Shown here: in pieces, positions 6,900 through 14,116 of the stretch
Layout of the letters: every line of letters starts with the position of its first letter
Numbering within the stretch: the first letter of the stretch is position 1
Assembly: GCA_050289625.1 (NCBI GenBank)
Contig: JBNKGC010000118.1
Coordinates: forward strand, 1-18,405
DNA from: NIC37A-2 sp050289625
GTDB lineage: Bacteria > Myxococcota_A > Polyangia > Polyangiales > Polyangiaceae
DNA: 18,405 nucleotides
Direction: 5' to 3'
Position numbers and translations under genes: made by a program
The notes under the pieces: generated by a model
Databases searched by the model: none
What the model saw: only the letters and a program-made list of their open reading frames with translations
What the model was told of the DNA's origin: nothing

Positions 6900-8768
6900 T
6901 CAACCGAGCACTTTTCCGAGAGCCGACAGGAGCTCCGCTTCGGTGAAGGGCTTCTGCAGCACCTCCACCCGGCGACCCTCCACCGGGACCTTCTCCGCGG
7001 CGTATCCGGTCATGAAGATCACAGGGAGGTCCGGTGCGTGCTGCCTCAGCATCCCCACCATTTTCGGACCACTGCCCTCGGGCATGACCACGTCGGTGAC
7101 CACGACATCGAAAGGGGCTTCGTTCCAGCGTGCCATGGCCTCGAGCAAGTTGCCGGCTCCGCTCACGTCGTGACCTGCGTCGCGAAGGAGTTGTTCGAGA
7201 GGAGCGCGAACCAGATGGTTGTCGTCGACGATCAGCACACGCGCAGGCCTGGGTTTGGCAGTCAGGGGCGTGCTTCCGCTCGTTTCGGGCGATTCGTTCA
7301 CGAGCGGAAACAACAGCTGGAAGCGAGTCCCTTTCCCGGGCTCGGAGGACAGCTCGATCATGCCCCCGCTTTGGGAAACAATCCCGAAGACCGTGGCGAG
7401 CCCGAGGCCTGTTCCTTGGCCCACGGCCTTTGTCGTGAAGAAGGGCTCGAAGGCACGAGACTTCACCTCGTCGGTCATGCCGACGCCGGTATCCCGGACT
7501 TCGATGGAAGCGTACTCGCCCTGGGAAGGGATCGAGCGGCGTTCGAGCCGGATCTCGAAAGTTCCGCCCTCGGGCATGGCATCTCTCGCGTTGCTAGCGA
7601 GGTTCATGAGTACTTGGTGAATTTGCGGCTCGTCGATCTGCGTGGGCAGCTGGCCCTCGGCGGGGGTGAATCGAACCTCGATGTGCTCCGCGACGAGGCG
7701 CTCCACGAGGGGCAGCGCGTCCTTGACGGTCTGGTTGACGTCGACGACTCGTGGTCGCAGCATTGCTCGTCGGCTGAAGGAAAGTAGACTGCGCGTCAGT
7801 CCGGCCGCCGTCTCGACAGCGCTTTCCAGAGAGTCGAGCGCCCGTGGGTCGGGGCCTTTTCGGAGTCGGGCGACGTTCGCTAGAATAACCGTCAGGAGGT
7901 TGTTGAAGTCGTGGGCAATTCCTCCAGCGAGCCGCCCCACGGCCTCCATCTTCTGCGTCTGCTGCAGCCGCTCCTCGAGCCTGCGACGCTCGGTCACGTC
8001 CATGACCACGCCTCGCACGCGCACCACGCGGCCGCTGTCGTCGAAATAGGTTCGTGCGTCCAGCACCACCCGGCGTACTTCGTCTCGGGGGAGCAGTAGT
8101 CGAAACTCCGTTGGACCGGCCTTGCCCCCTTCCAGCACGCCAGTCCAACCGCGGTCGAGGCGAGGGCGGTCGTCGGGGTGAACGCGGGCGCGCCAAGCCG
8201 CTTCCGAGGGGGTCACGTCGCGGGAGTAGCCGAGTATCCGATGGAGTTGTTCGCTCCACGTGATGCGACCGACGGACACGTCCCACTCGAAGCTCCCGAC
8301 GTTGGCGACGCGTTGCGCCTCCGCGAGGGCTTCCATGGTGCGTTCGAGCTTCAGTTGAGAAGCCTGCACGTCGGTGACGTCTCGCAAAGTACCGTAGAGG
8401 CGCAGCGAGCCGTCCGTCGCATCTTCCACCACCCACCGCGAGGCGAGAAATCGGACCGCCCCGTCGCCCGAGCGGCGGATTCGAAAGACGTCTGAGCCCC
8501 CGTGGATTCGCCCCGCGATGATTTCGTCGAGGTCGGCCGTCATCCGGGACCGGTCGTCCTCGTGAATCAGTCCGAAAAAGGCTTCGACGTCCGGTGCGTC
8601 GGAGGCCGGATCCATTCCGAAGATGCGAAACAGTTGATCCGACCACTCGATTGGACCATCCGGGAGGTACCAGACGTAGCTACCGAGGTTCGCGAGCTTC
8701 TCGGCCTCCGCGAGGAGCGCGGCGCGGCGATTCGAAGGGGCGGGCAAAGGCGAAGGTCGATCGTTCAC
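6900..8768 (-). CDS. Soluble PAS-PAS hybrid sensor histidine kinase with C-terminal receiver
   Basis: A 622-residue hybrid kinase. PAS/PAC 1 is at about 22-135 (NLGSYVWYLPDGPIEWSDQLFRIFG) and PAS/PAC 2 at about 150-262 (VGSFEWDVSVGRITWSEQLHRILG). The HisKA helix reads AGGIAHDFNNLL with phospho-acceptor His286. The HATPase_c domain has N-box Asn389/Asn393 (LMNLASNARDAMPEGG), G1 DTGVG (426-430) and G2 GQGTGLGLA (450-458). The receiver (about 509-622) has acidic pair Asp515/Asp516, phospho-acceptor Asp559, Thr587 and Lys606. All catalytic residues are present, so it should autophosphorylate and relay His to Asp. No membrane segment is visible, so the PAS domains sense a cytoplasmic cue. The start is GTG without a clear ribosome site. 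No output regulator or histidine phosphotransfer protein lies beside it. The PilZ gene upstream on the same strand is 218 bp away. Confidence 0.93.
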   Translation of the reverse strand: MNDRPSPLPAPSNRRAALLAEAEKLANLGSYVWYLPDGPIEWSDQLFRIFGMDPASDAPDVEAFFGLIHEDDRSRMTADLDEIIAGRIHGGSDVFRIRRSGDGAVRFLASRWVVEDATDGSLRLYGTLRDVTDVQASQLKLERTMEALAEAQRVANVGSFEWDVSVGRITWSEQLHRILGYSRDVTPSEAAWRARVHPDDRPRLDRGWTGVLEGGKAGPTEFRLLLPRDEVRRVVLDARTYFDDSGRVVRVRGVVMDVTERRRLEERLQQTQKMEAVGRLAGGIAHDFNNLLTVILANVARLRKGPDPRALDSLESAVETAAGLTRSLLSFSRRAMLRPRVVDVNQTVKDALPLVERLVAEHIEVRFTPAEGQLPTQIDEPQIHQVLMNLASNARDAMPEGGTFEIRLERRSIPSQGEYASIEVRDTGVGMTDEVKSRAFEPFFTTKAVGQGTGLGLATVFGIVSQSGGMIELSSEPGKGTRFQLLFPLVNESPETSGSTPLTAKPRPARVLIVDDNHLVRAPLEQLLRDAGHDVSGAGNLLEAMARWNEAPFDVVVTDVVMPEGSGPKMVGMLRQHAPDLPVIFMTGYAAEKVPVEGRRVEVLQKPFTEAELLSALGKVLG

Positions 8769-8986
8769 GAAGCGAGCGTGCGGAGCACGTGTCCTCCGCC
8801 GTAGCAGTCACGCTGCTGCGGAACAAATACCGTCGGAGCCGAAGATGGCGCACTCGGGCCCCGTGTCGTGCGGGCGACGACACGTCGGGTCGGCAGTTGG
8901 GAACGTGTTTGGTGGTGGCCCCCACCAAGGCCCGCACGGCGGAGGGCAATCAGTGCACCGATCATCCCCGTAGTGCGATCTCGATG
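8769..8986. repeat. Intergenic region with two perfect hairpins between PilZ and kinase genes
   Basis: Two perfect 7-bp inverted repeats stand out. One pairs GTGTCGT (8863-8869) with ACGACAC (8877-8883) around a 7-base loop. The other pairs TTGGTGG (8909-8915) with CCACCAA (8922-8928) around a 6-base loop. Neither has a T-run on the minus strand. They could attenuate or stabilise the 3' end of the PilZ transcript, or be operators for the kinase gene. A shorter CGTGC/GCACG repeat lies next to the kinase GTG. Confidence 0.5.
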
Positions 8987-9367
8987 TCAGAGTGCGCGTC
9001 GCCGCTGGCCTTCAGTCACGATGTGCACGTCCGAAAAAGGCTCGTCGGGGGCGCTGTCCACGGCCGTTTCCTCTGCATCGAAGGCTACCGAGAGACGCGG
9101 GCCGTTCGACCGGACCACACGGCCGCGTGTCTCGATGGCAACACCGCCAGGCAGCTCGAAATAGACGTCGAGCTCCGTACCGATGTCGAACTGTTCGTCC
9201 GAATCGACCGACAGTCCGCCGGCCGAAACGTCCCGGCCCAGGGCTCGGGTCCACTTTTGCTGTGAATCCAGCAGCACCGGGCCCGAGAACCGAACTCGCG
9301 GATGTCGCCGTTTGTCCCTAGGGACGAGAATCACCCCGCTCTTCCGGTGGTTTGCTTCAAGGGCCAT
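8987..9367 (-). CDS. PilZ-domain c-di-GMP-binding protein
   Basis: A 126-residue single-domain PilZ protein. The two c-di-GMP signature motifs are intact: RRHPR (residues 20-24, the RxxxR motif) and DVSAGG (residues 46-51, the D/NxSxxG motif). Beta strands follow, such as ELDVYFELPGG and ETRGRVVRSNG. Stand-alone PilZ proteins act as c-di-GMP receptors for motility, polysaccharide production or secretion; the partner here cannot be told. The frame is open upstream to 9511, but nothing there resembles the family. The ATG at 9367 lacks a ribosome site. A GTG at 9334, preceded by GGAAG with a 6-base gap, would give a 115-residue protein starting just before the PilZ motif. It fits the sigma-54-like promoter better, so it is a serious alternative. 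Confidence 0.88.
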   Translation of the reverse strand: MALEANHRKSGVILVPRDKRRHPRVRFSGPVLLDSQQKWTRALGRDVSAGGLSVDSDEQFDIGTELDVYFELPGGVAIETRGRVVRSNGPRLSVAFDAEETAVDSAPDEPFSDVHIVTEGQRRRAL

Positions 9368-9379
9368 GTTTTGTGCGGA

Positions 9380-9395
9380 AGCACTTTTCGTGCCG
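9380..9395 (-). promoter_or_regulatory. Sigma-54-like (-24/-12) promoter match upstream of the PilZ gene
   Basis: On the minus strand CGGCACGAAAAGTGCT matches TGGCACG-N4-TTGCW at 10 of 12 defined positions, with the invariant GG and GC at the correct spacing. Initiation would fall near 9369-9370. That leaves almost no leader for the ATG at 9367 but a sensible 35-base leader for the GTG at 9334. The same bases also form a GCAC/GTGC inverted repeat, so a chance palindrome or an operator is an alternative. Confidence 0.35.
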
Positions 9396-9409
9396 AAACA
9401 ACATTGTTT
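9396..9409. repeat. AAACAA-CA-TTGTTT inverted repeat in the PilZ upstream region
   Basis: A perfect 6-bp inverted repeat in an AT-rich island of otherwise GC-rich DNA, directly upstream of the sigma-54-like element. Its position would suit an operator or activator site for the PilZ gene or for the divergent gene at 9603. The arms are short. Confidence 0.35.
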
Positions 9410-9602
9410 GGTGAAATGTGAGGGGATACTCTTGAAAGGTTCGCGGTGCAGCAGGTCTCCAACGGCAGGTCTGGTATCGATTCCATGGTCAATCATTCCG
9501 TCTCGGGTCACTCTGTCGACTTCCGCCGCGGGGCGGCAGCGGTGATCGGGTGCGAGCGGTCGTCGCTATGAACAACGTGTCATCTCGGAGGGCTGAAGAG
9601 GC

Positions 9603-10193
9603 GTGACCTGGGACCAGCTTTACAGCCGCGTGAACCGGCACCGTCGCGAGATGGAGGAGCTCTCGGAGAAGAAGCAGGCCGAGCGTGAGGAAGCCGATCG
9701 CTGGTGCGCCGACGCTACCAGGACGATCATGGCGAAGCTTCACGACACGCTCGTCGAGCGAGCCGGCGGGTTCCGCGAAGAAACCGGACTCGAAGCGGTC
9801 GTGAGTGTGCTCGCGGGGCCCCGAGCGGGTTCGGAGCCCACGGGTGGCGCCCCCATTTCTTGGATGAGCGTCTCCGTCGGAGATCTCAGCGTGGGCGTGT
9901 ACGCCGTTCGACCGCGCGGGGGCTTGCCGCGGATTTTCCTCGCCGTGCCGACCCTCGAGTCGTCACGAGCCAATCAAGTGGACGCGCAGCTTCGCGGCAT
10001 GCGGCTCGTGAGCTCCCCGGTAGGTGACGTCGTTAAAGGCGAGGTTCCCATGCTCGTCTCGCTCGATCCCGATCGCCCGTCGCCGCTCAGCTTCGACCAC
10101 ATCGCGTACCGCGTGTTCAGCGTGCTCGTCGACTGTTGGCAGGGCACCGGTGAGCCCGGTCCGCCCTCGTCGAAGCCTTCGTCGAGCCCATGA
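9603..10193 (+). CDS. Unrecognised 196-residue protein with charged N-terminal helix
   Basis: I do not recognise this family. The first 50 or so residues are strongly charged and predicted helical, possibly coiled coil (RREMEELSEKKQAEREEADR). A compact alpha/beta-looking middle follows, with alternating hydrophobic strands (SWMSVSVGDLSVGVYAV, RIFLAVPTLESS, EVPMLVSLDPD). The end is a Ser/Pro-rich tail (PSSKPSSSP). There is no signal peptide and no membrane segment, so it is probably cytoplasmic. The start is GTG, with GGAGGG ten bases upstream at 9587-9592. GC-rich codon use and a strong terminator immediately behind the stop argue that it is real. It is transcribed alone, divergently from the PilZ gene and convergently with acnB. 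No function is proposed. Confidence 0.75.
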   Translation: MTWDQLYSRVNRHRREMEELSEKKQAEREEADRWCADATRTIMAKLHDTLVERAGGFREETGLEAVVSVLAGPRAGSEPTGGAPISWMSVSVGDLSVGVYAVRPRGGLPRIFLAVPTLESSRANQVDAQLRGMRLVSSPVGDVVKGEVPMLVSLDPDRPSPLSFDHIAYRVFSVLVDCWQGTGEPGPPSSKPSSSP

Positions 10194-10200
10194 AAGAAAG

Positions 10201-10226
10201 GCCTCCCCGAAGGGAGGCTTTTTTTT
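10201..10226. terminator. Strong bidirectional Rho-independent terminator
   Basis: A perfect stem pairs GCCTCCC (10201-10207) with GGGAGGC (10212-10218) around a CGAA tetraloop, followed by eight T. It ends the rightward gene seven bases after its stop. On the minus strand the same hairpin is followed by CCTTTCTTTC, so it probably also ends the leftward acnB transcript arriving from 10296. Confidence 0.93.
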
Positions 10227-10295
10227 CGCGTCGCGGCCTCTCGCCCCCAAAGGCGCCCGTGACGCTTGGAGCCCATGCGCGCGCCGGGAATTAGT

Positions 10296-12869
10296 TCACT
10301 GCAGGACCGGCAGCGACGCGCCCGACGCCTTCTGCGTGAAGCTCTCGAGTTGGTTGAAGTTCAGGTAGCGGTAGAGCTCCGGCGCCATCGAATCGATGTT
10401 CGTGGCGAACTGCATGTACTCCTCGACCGAGGGCAGCTTGCCGAGGATCGAGGCGACCGCGGCGAGCTCGGCCGACGACAGGAACACGTTTGCTCCCTTG
10501 CCCAAGCGGTTGGGGAAGTTGCGTGTCGACGTGGATACCACCGTCGACTGCGGTGCTACTCGGGCTTGATTGCCCATGCAGAGAGAGCAGCCCGGCATTT
10601 CCGTGCGCGCTCCGGCGAGGGCGAACATGTTGTAGTAGCCCTCCTCCATGAGCTGCTGCTTGTCCATCTTCGTGGGTGGAGCGACCCAGAGCCGGGTGGG
10701 CACCGGCTCTCCGTGCTTGTTCAGAAGCGACGCGGCCGCGCGGAAATGACCGATGTTCGTCATGCACGAACCGATGAACACCTCGTCGATCTTCGTTCCG
10801 GCGATTTCGCTCAAGGGCTTCACGTCGTCCGGATCGTTCGGACAGGCGAGGAGCGGTTCGGTGATCTCGCTCATGTCGATTTCGATGACGGCTGCGTACT
10901 CCGCGTCTGAATCGGCCTCGAAAAGCTCAGGGGTTTTCAGCCACTTCTCCATGGCCTGAGCGCGACGCTCGAGAGTGCGGGGATCGCCGTAGCCTTCGGC
11001 GATCATCCAGCGGAGCATGACGATGTTCGACTGCAGGTATTCGATGATGGGGGCCTGGTCGAGCTTGATCGTGCAGCCGGCGGCGGAGCGCTCGGCCGTC
11101 GCGTCGCTGAGCTCGAACGCTTGCTCCACCTTGAGGTTCGGCAAGCCTTCGATCTCGAGAATGCGACCCGAGAAGACGTTCTTCTTGCCTTCTTTGGCCA
11201 CCGTCAAAAGACCCTGCTGGATTGCGGCGTAGGGAATGGCGTTGACCAAATCACGAAGCGTGATGCCCGGCTGCATCTTGCCCTTGAAGCGTACGAGGAC
11301 GCTCTCCGGCATGTCGAGCGGCATGACACCGAGGGCGCCCGCGAAGGCCACCAGGCCTGAGCCCGCCGGGAACGAAATCCCGAGTGGGAAGCGCGTGTGC
11401 GAATCGCCGCCTGTACCCACTTGGTCGGGTAGGAGCATGCGATTCAACCAAGAGTGAATGATGCCGTCACCGGGCCTGAGCGAGACGCCACCCCGGTTCG
11501 TGATGAAGTCCGGCAGAGTGTGCTGGGTCTCGATGTCCACCGGCTTGGGATAGGCTGCGGTGTGACAGAAGGACTGCATCACCAGGTCGGCCGAGAAGCC
11601 GAGGCAGGCGAGTTCCTTCCACTCGTCGCGCGTCATGGGTCCGGTCGTGTCCTGAGAACCCACCGTCGACATCGTCGGCTCACAGTACGTTCCGGGGCGA
11701 ACACCGGGGACGCCGCACGCGCGGCCCACGATCTTCTGAGCCAAGGTGAAACCCTTGCCCGTGTCTTCGGGGTCCACGGGGCGGCGGAATGCCTCCGAGG
11801 GTCCGAGCCCGAGCGACTCACGGGCTCGGCGCGTCAAGCTGCGTCCGATGATCAGCGGGATGCGTCCGCCCGCGCGCACCTCGTCGACGAGAACGTCGGT
11901 CTTGAGCGAGAAGGTCGAGATCACCTCGCCTCTTTCGTTCTCGATCTTTCCCGCGTGCGGGTAGAGCACGATGACATCGCCCATGTTCATCTTCGATACG
12001 TCGCACTCGATGGGCAGAGCTCCCGAGTCCTCCATGGTGTTGAAGAAAATGGGCGCGATCTTTCCGCCCAGGCAGAAGCCGCCCGAGCGCTTGTTCGGGA
12101 TGTGGGGGATGTCACTTCCGAAATGCCAGAGCACCGAGTTCGTGGCGCTCTTCCGGGAGGAACCAGTTCCCACGACGTCCCCGACGTAGGCCACCGGATG
12201 CCCCTTCGCCTTGACTTCGGCGATCTGGGAGAGGGCGTCGGGGATGCCTTCTCGCGGGTTCTTCAGCATGGCCTGGGCATGCAGCGGGATGTCGGGGCGT
12301 GACCACGCATCCTGAGCTGGCGACAGGTCGTCGGTGTTCGTTTCTCCGGGCACCTTGAATACGGTCAGCGTGATCTTCTCGGGCAGCTCGGGGCGACTCG
12401 TGAACCACTCGGCCTCCGCCCAGCTCTGAAGGACCCTCTTGGCGTGGGGATTGCCATTCTTGGCTTTTTCGTCGACGTCGTGAAACGCGTCGAACATGAG
12501 CAAGGTCTTCGAGAGCTTGTCTGCAGCGAGGGAGGCGAGATCGGCATCGTCGAGCAACCCGACGAGAGTCTCGATGTTGTAGCCGCCCAGCATGGTGCCG
12601 AGGATCTCTACGGCCTTCTTCTTGTCGACCAAGGGGCACGACACCTCGCCTTTCGCCACCCCGGATAGGAATGCCGCCTTCACGTATGCCGCTTCGTCGA
12701 CGCCGCCGGGGACGCGCTCCGTGAGCAACTCCATGAGGAACGCCTCCTCACCCGGCGGCGGTGCCTTGAGAAGCTCGATCAAGGCGGCGACCTGTTTGGC
12801 GCTGAGGGGGAGAGGCACGATGCCTTGGGCCGCGCGCTCGTCGACGTGCTTTCGGTACTCTTCCAACAT
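10296..12869 (-). CDS. acnB: Aconitate hydratase B (bifunctional aconitase / 2-methylisocitrate dehydratase)
   Basis: An 857-residue protein that reads like E. coli AcnB (865) along its whole length. It interconverts citrate and isocitrate through cis-aconitate in the TCA and glyoxylate cycles, and in the family can also act on 2-methyl-cis-aconitate. Seen: the N-terminal HEAT-like start MLEEYRKHVDERAAQG, the swivel-domain GETNTDDLSPAQDAWSRPD and VGTGSSRKSATNSVLW, then the catalytic GGDSHTRFP. The three 4Fe-4S ligands are Cys702 (IGSCMTNIGHFR) and Cys761/Cys764 (PGCSLCMGNQ). The frame stays open for 75 codons upstream to an ATG at 13094, but the internal ATG at 12869 gives the family N-terminus exactly. 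The leader is therefore about 200 bases. It diverges from the LysR-type gene. AcnB apoproteins are known to bind mRNA when iron is low (E. coli), a possible second role. Confidence 0.97.
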   Translation of the reverse strand: MLEEYRKHVDERAAQGIVPLPLSAKQVAALIELLKAPPPGEEAFLMELLTERVPGGVDEAAYVKAAFLSGVAKGEVSCPLVDKKKAVEILGTMLGGYNIETLVGLLDDADLASLAADKLSKTLLMFDAFHDVDEKAKNGNPHAKRVLQSWAEAEWFTSRPELPEKITLTVFKVPGETNTDDLSPAQDAWSRPDIPLHAQAMLKNPREGIPDALSQIAEVKAKGHPVAYVGDVVGTGSSRKSATNSVLWHFGSDIPHIPNKRSGGFCLGGKIAPIFFNTMEDSGALPIECDVSKMNMGDVIVLYPHAGKIENERGEVISTFSLKTDVLVDEVRAGGRIPLIIGRSLTRRARESLGLGPSEAFRRPVDPEDTGKGFTLAQKIVGRACGVPGVRPGTYCEPTMSTVGSQDTTGPMTRDEWKELACLGFSADLVMQSFCHTAAYPKPVDIETQHTLPDFITNRGGVSLRPGDGIIHSWLNRMLLPDQVGTGGDSHTRFPLGISFPAGSGLVAFAGALGVMPLDMPESVLVRFKGKMQPGITLRDLVNAIPYAAIQQGLLTVAKEGKKNVFSGRILEIEGLPNLKVEQAFELSDATAERSAAGCTIKLDQAPIIEYLQSNIVMLRWMIAEGYGDPRTLERRAQAMEKWLKTPELFEADSDAEYAAVIEIDMSEITEPLLACPNDPDDVKPLSEIAGTKIDEVFIGSCMTNIGHFRAAASLLNKHGEPVPTRLWVAPPTKMDKQQLMEEGYYNMFALAGARTEMPGCSLCMGNQARVAPQSTVVSTSTRNFPNRLGKGANVFLSSAELAAVASILGKLPSVEEYMQFATNIDSMAPELYRYLNFNQLESFTQKASGASLPVLQ

Positions 12870-12957
12870 GGCTTTTCTCACGTGGGCTCGGGGGGACGCG
12901 GGACCCGGCGTCCCGATGTGGAGGCGATGCTCCGGGGGAGGGGTGTTGCGCGACCTT

Positions 12958-12974
12958 GCGATCGAATCGATCGC
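12958..12974. promoter_or_regulatory. 17-bp near-perfect palindrome in the acnB leader
   Basis: GCGATCGA (12958-12965), a single central A, and TCGATCGC (12967-12974) form an 8+1+8 palindrome about 89 bases upstream of the acnB ATG. It abuts a second inverted repeat, TCGCTCC (12971-12977) with GGAGCGA (12994-13000). These could be a dimeric repressor site or a leader RNA structure. No regulator can be assigned. Confidence 0.45.
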
Positions 12975-13089
12975 TCCCCGGGGCCCCTCCTTCGGAGCGA
13001 CGCGGAGTTGCTTTCCAGCGACTCCGGGGCTGCGAGCGAGAGACGAGGTTCCGAGGGGGTCCGCTTGAGCCCTTTGTAGCGCAGATTTG

Positions 13090-13136
13090 GTCATGCAAGT
13101 AATGGCTTTTACGCATTGATGTCATGCTAGTCATGC
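13090..13136. promoter_or_regulatory. Probable LysR-regulator binding region with three GTCATGC repeats
   Basis: GTCATGC occurs three times in 47 bases, at 13090-13096, 13121-13127 and 13130-13136. The second copy is part of GCAT-N7-ATGC (13113-13127), a palindromic T-N11-A type box as bound by LysR-type regulators. The third copy abuts the lysR start codon, and ATGC-N7-GCAT overlaps it. The block is AT-richer than its surroundings. On the minus strand TTACTT and TACAAA, spaced 18 bases, are a weak acnB promoter candidate. Autoregulation of lysR plus control of divergent acnB is the natural reading, but it is inferred. Confidence 0.6.
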
Positions 13137-13140
13137 ATAC

Positions 13141-14019
13141 ATGGATCTGCTGCTCACTCGCTCCCTGCTGGCGGTCGCGGATTCCGGCTCCGTCAGCGAA
13201 GCCGCGCAGACCATCGGGCTCTCCCAACCAGCGCTCAGTCGCAGAATACAGCAACTCGAGGAGGAGCTTGGCGCCGAGCTCCTCGAGCGCAGCCGGCGCG
13301 GGGTGGTCCTCACGGCGATGGGGCGCCTCGTGGTGCGCGAGGGACGAGTGCTCGTCGAACGCTACGACCGCCTCAAAGCGACGGTGAGCGAGCATCTGCA
13401 CCTCGAGGCGGGAAGCGTTCGCATCGGAGGTGGAGCGACGGCGGTTTCGCACTTGTTGCCGGGGGCGATCGCCGACTTTCGGCGAGGGCACCCCGGCGTT
13501 CGCTTTCAGCTCAAAGAGGCCGGAAGCCGGGAGATCGAGGCGGGGGTCGTCGACGAGAGTCTCGACCTCGGCTTGGTGACCTTGCCGGTGCATTCAGCCG
13601 ACCTGCGGGTGCAACCTCTGTACCGGGATCGCATCGTTCTCGTTGCGGGAAAGGGTCATCCGCTGGCCAAGCGGAAGCGCATCGGTGTGCGTGCGCTCGA
13701 TGGTCAGAGCTTGATTGGTTTCGAGGCAGGCAGTGCGATTCGGCAGCTCATCGACAACGCGCTCCGAGAAGCCGGGGTGGAGATGAACGTCGTGATGGAG
13801 CTCAGAAGCATCGCCGCAATCATGCAGATGGTGGAAACCATGGGCAGTCTGGCTTTCGTGAGCGAACTCGGTGCGCGTGGCGGGACCCCTCTCGCTGTCC
13901 ACGGTCTTCGTCTCGAGCGGCAGCTTGCGGTGATCTCCAAGCGAGGACGTCCGACCTCTCCCGGTGCCAAGGCGTTCGCAGAGCATCTTCAGGAATCGTG
14001 GAGCTCGTCCGCGAGCTAA
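13141..14019 (+). CDS. LysR-type transcriptional regulator between acnB and acnA
   Basis: A 292-residue LysR-family regulator of normal family length. The winged helix-turn-helix covers about residues 1-60 (LLAVADSGSVSEAAQTIGLSQPALSRRIQQLE), followed by a linker helix (about 60-90). The periplasmic-binding-protein-like effector domain covers about 92-288, starting at VRIGGGATAVSHLLP and including the IVLVAGKGHPLAKRKR strand and the LIGFEAGSAIRQLI pocket segment. The ATG has no ribosome site; a GTCATGC repeat lies directly against it, so translation may be leaderless. It is divergent from acnB and 97 bp ahead of acnA on the same strand. That position suggests it senses a metabolite of the aconitase steps, such as citrate or isocitrate, but nothing in the sequence identifies the ligand. 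Confidence 0.93.
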   Translation: MDLLLTRSLLAVADSGSVSEAAQTIGLSQPALSRRIQQLEEELGAELLERSRRGVVLTAMGRLVVREGRVLVERYDRLKATVSEHLHLEAGSVRIGGGATAVSHLLPGAIADFRRGHPGVRFQLKEAGSREIEAGVVDESLDLGLVTLPVHSADLRVQPLYRDRIVLVAGKGHPLAKRKRIGVRALDGQSLIGFEAGSAIRQLIDNALREAGVEMNVVMELRSIAAIMQMVETMGSLAFVSELGARGGTPLAVHGLRLERQLAVISKRGRPTSPGAKAFAEHLQESWSSSAS

Positions 14020-14116
14020 CCTGACGCTCGTCCGAGGGTTCCCTTGCGACTCCGGCGCCCACCCGCCACGATCGTTTTCTCCTCGGCCCCGAGACCCAAC
14101 CACGGAAGCTTCGAAC

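Noticed and set aside
9568..9606. Twelve-codon mini-ORF ending in a GTGA overlap with the gene at 9603
   Set aside because: It has no ribosome site, and its codons coincide with the GGAGGG ribosome site of the real gene. It is most likely a chance reading.
12870..13094. In-frame 75-codon N-terminal extension of AcnB from an ATG at 13094
   Set aside because: The family N-terminus begins exactly at MLEEYRKH (12869). The extension is Arg/Pro-rich, unlike any aconitase, and its ATG lies inside a GTCATGC operator-like repeat.
13964..14116. Upstream extension of AcnA overlapping the end of lysR
   Set aside because: The AcnA family start and a GGAAG ribosome site support the ATG at 14117. The 51 upstream codons are not similar to aconitase.
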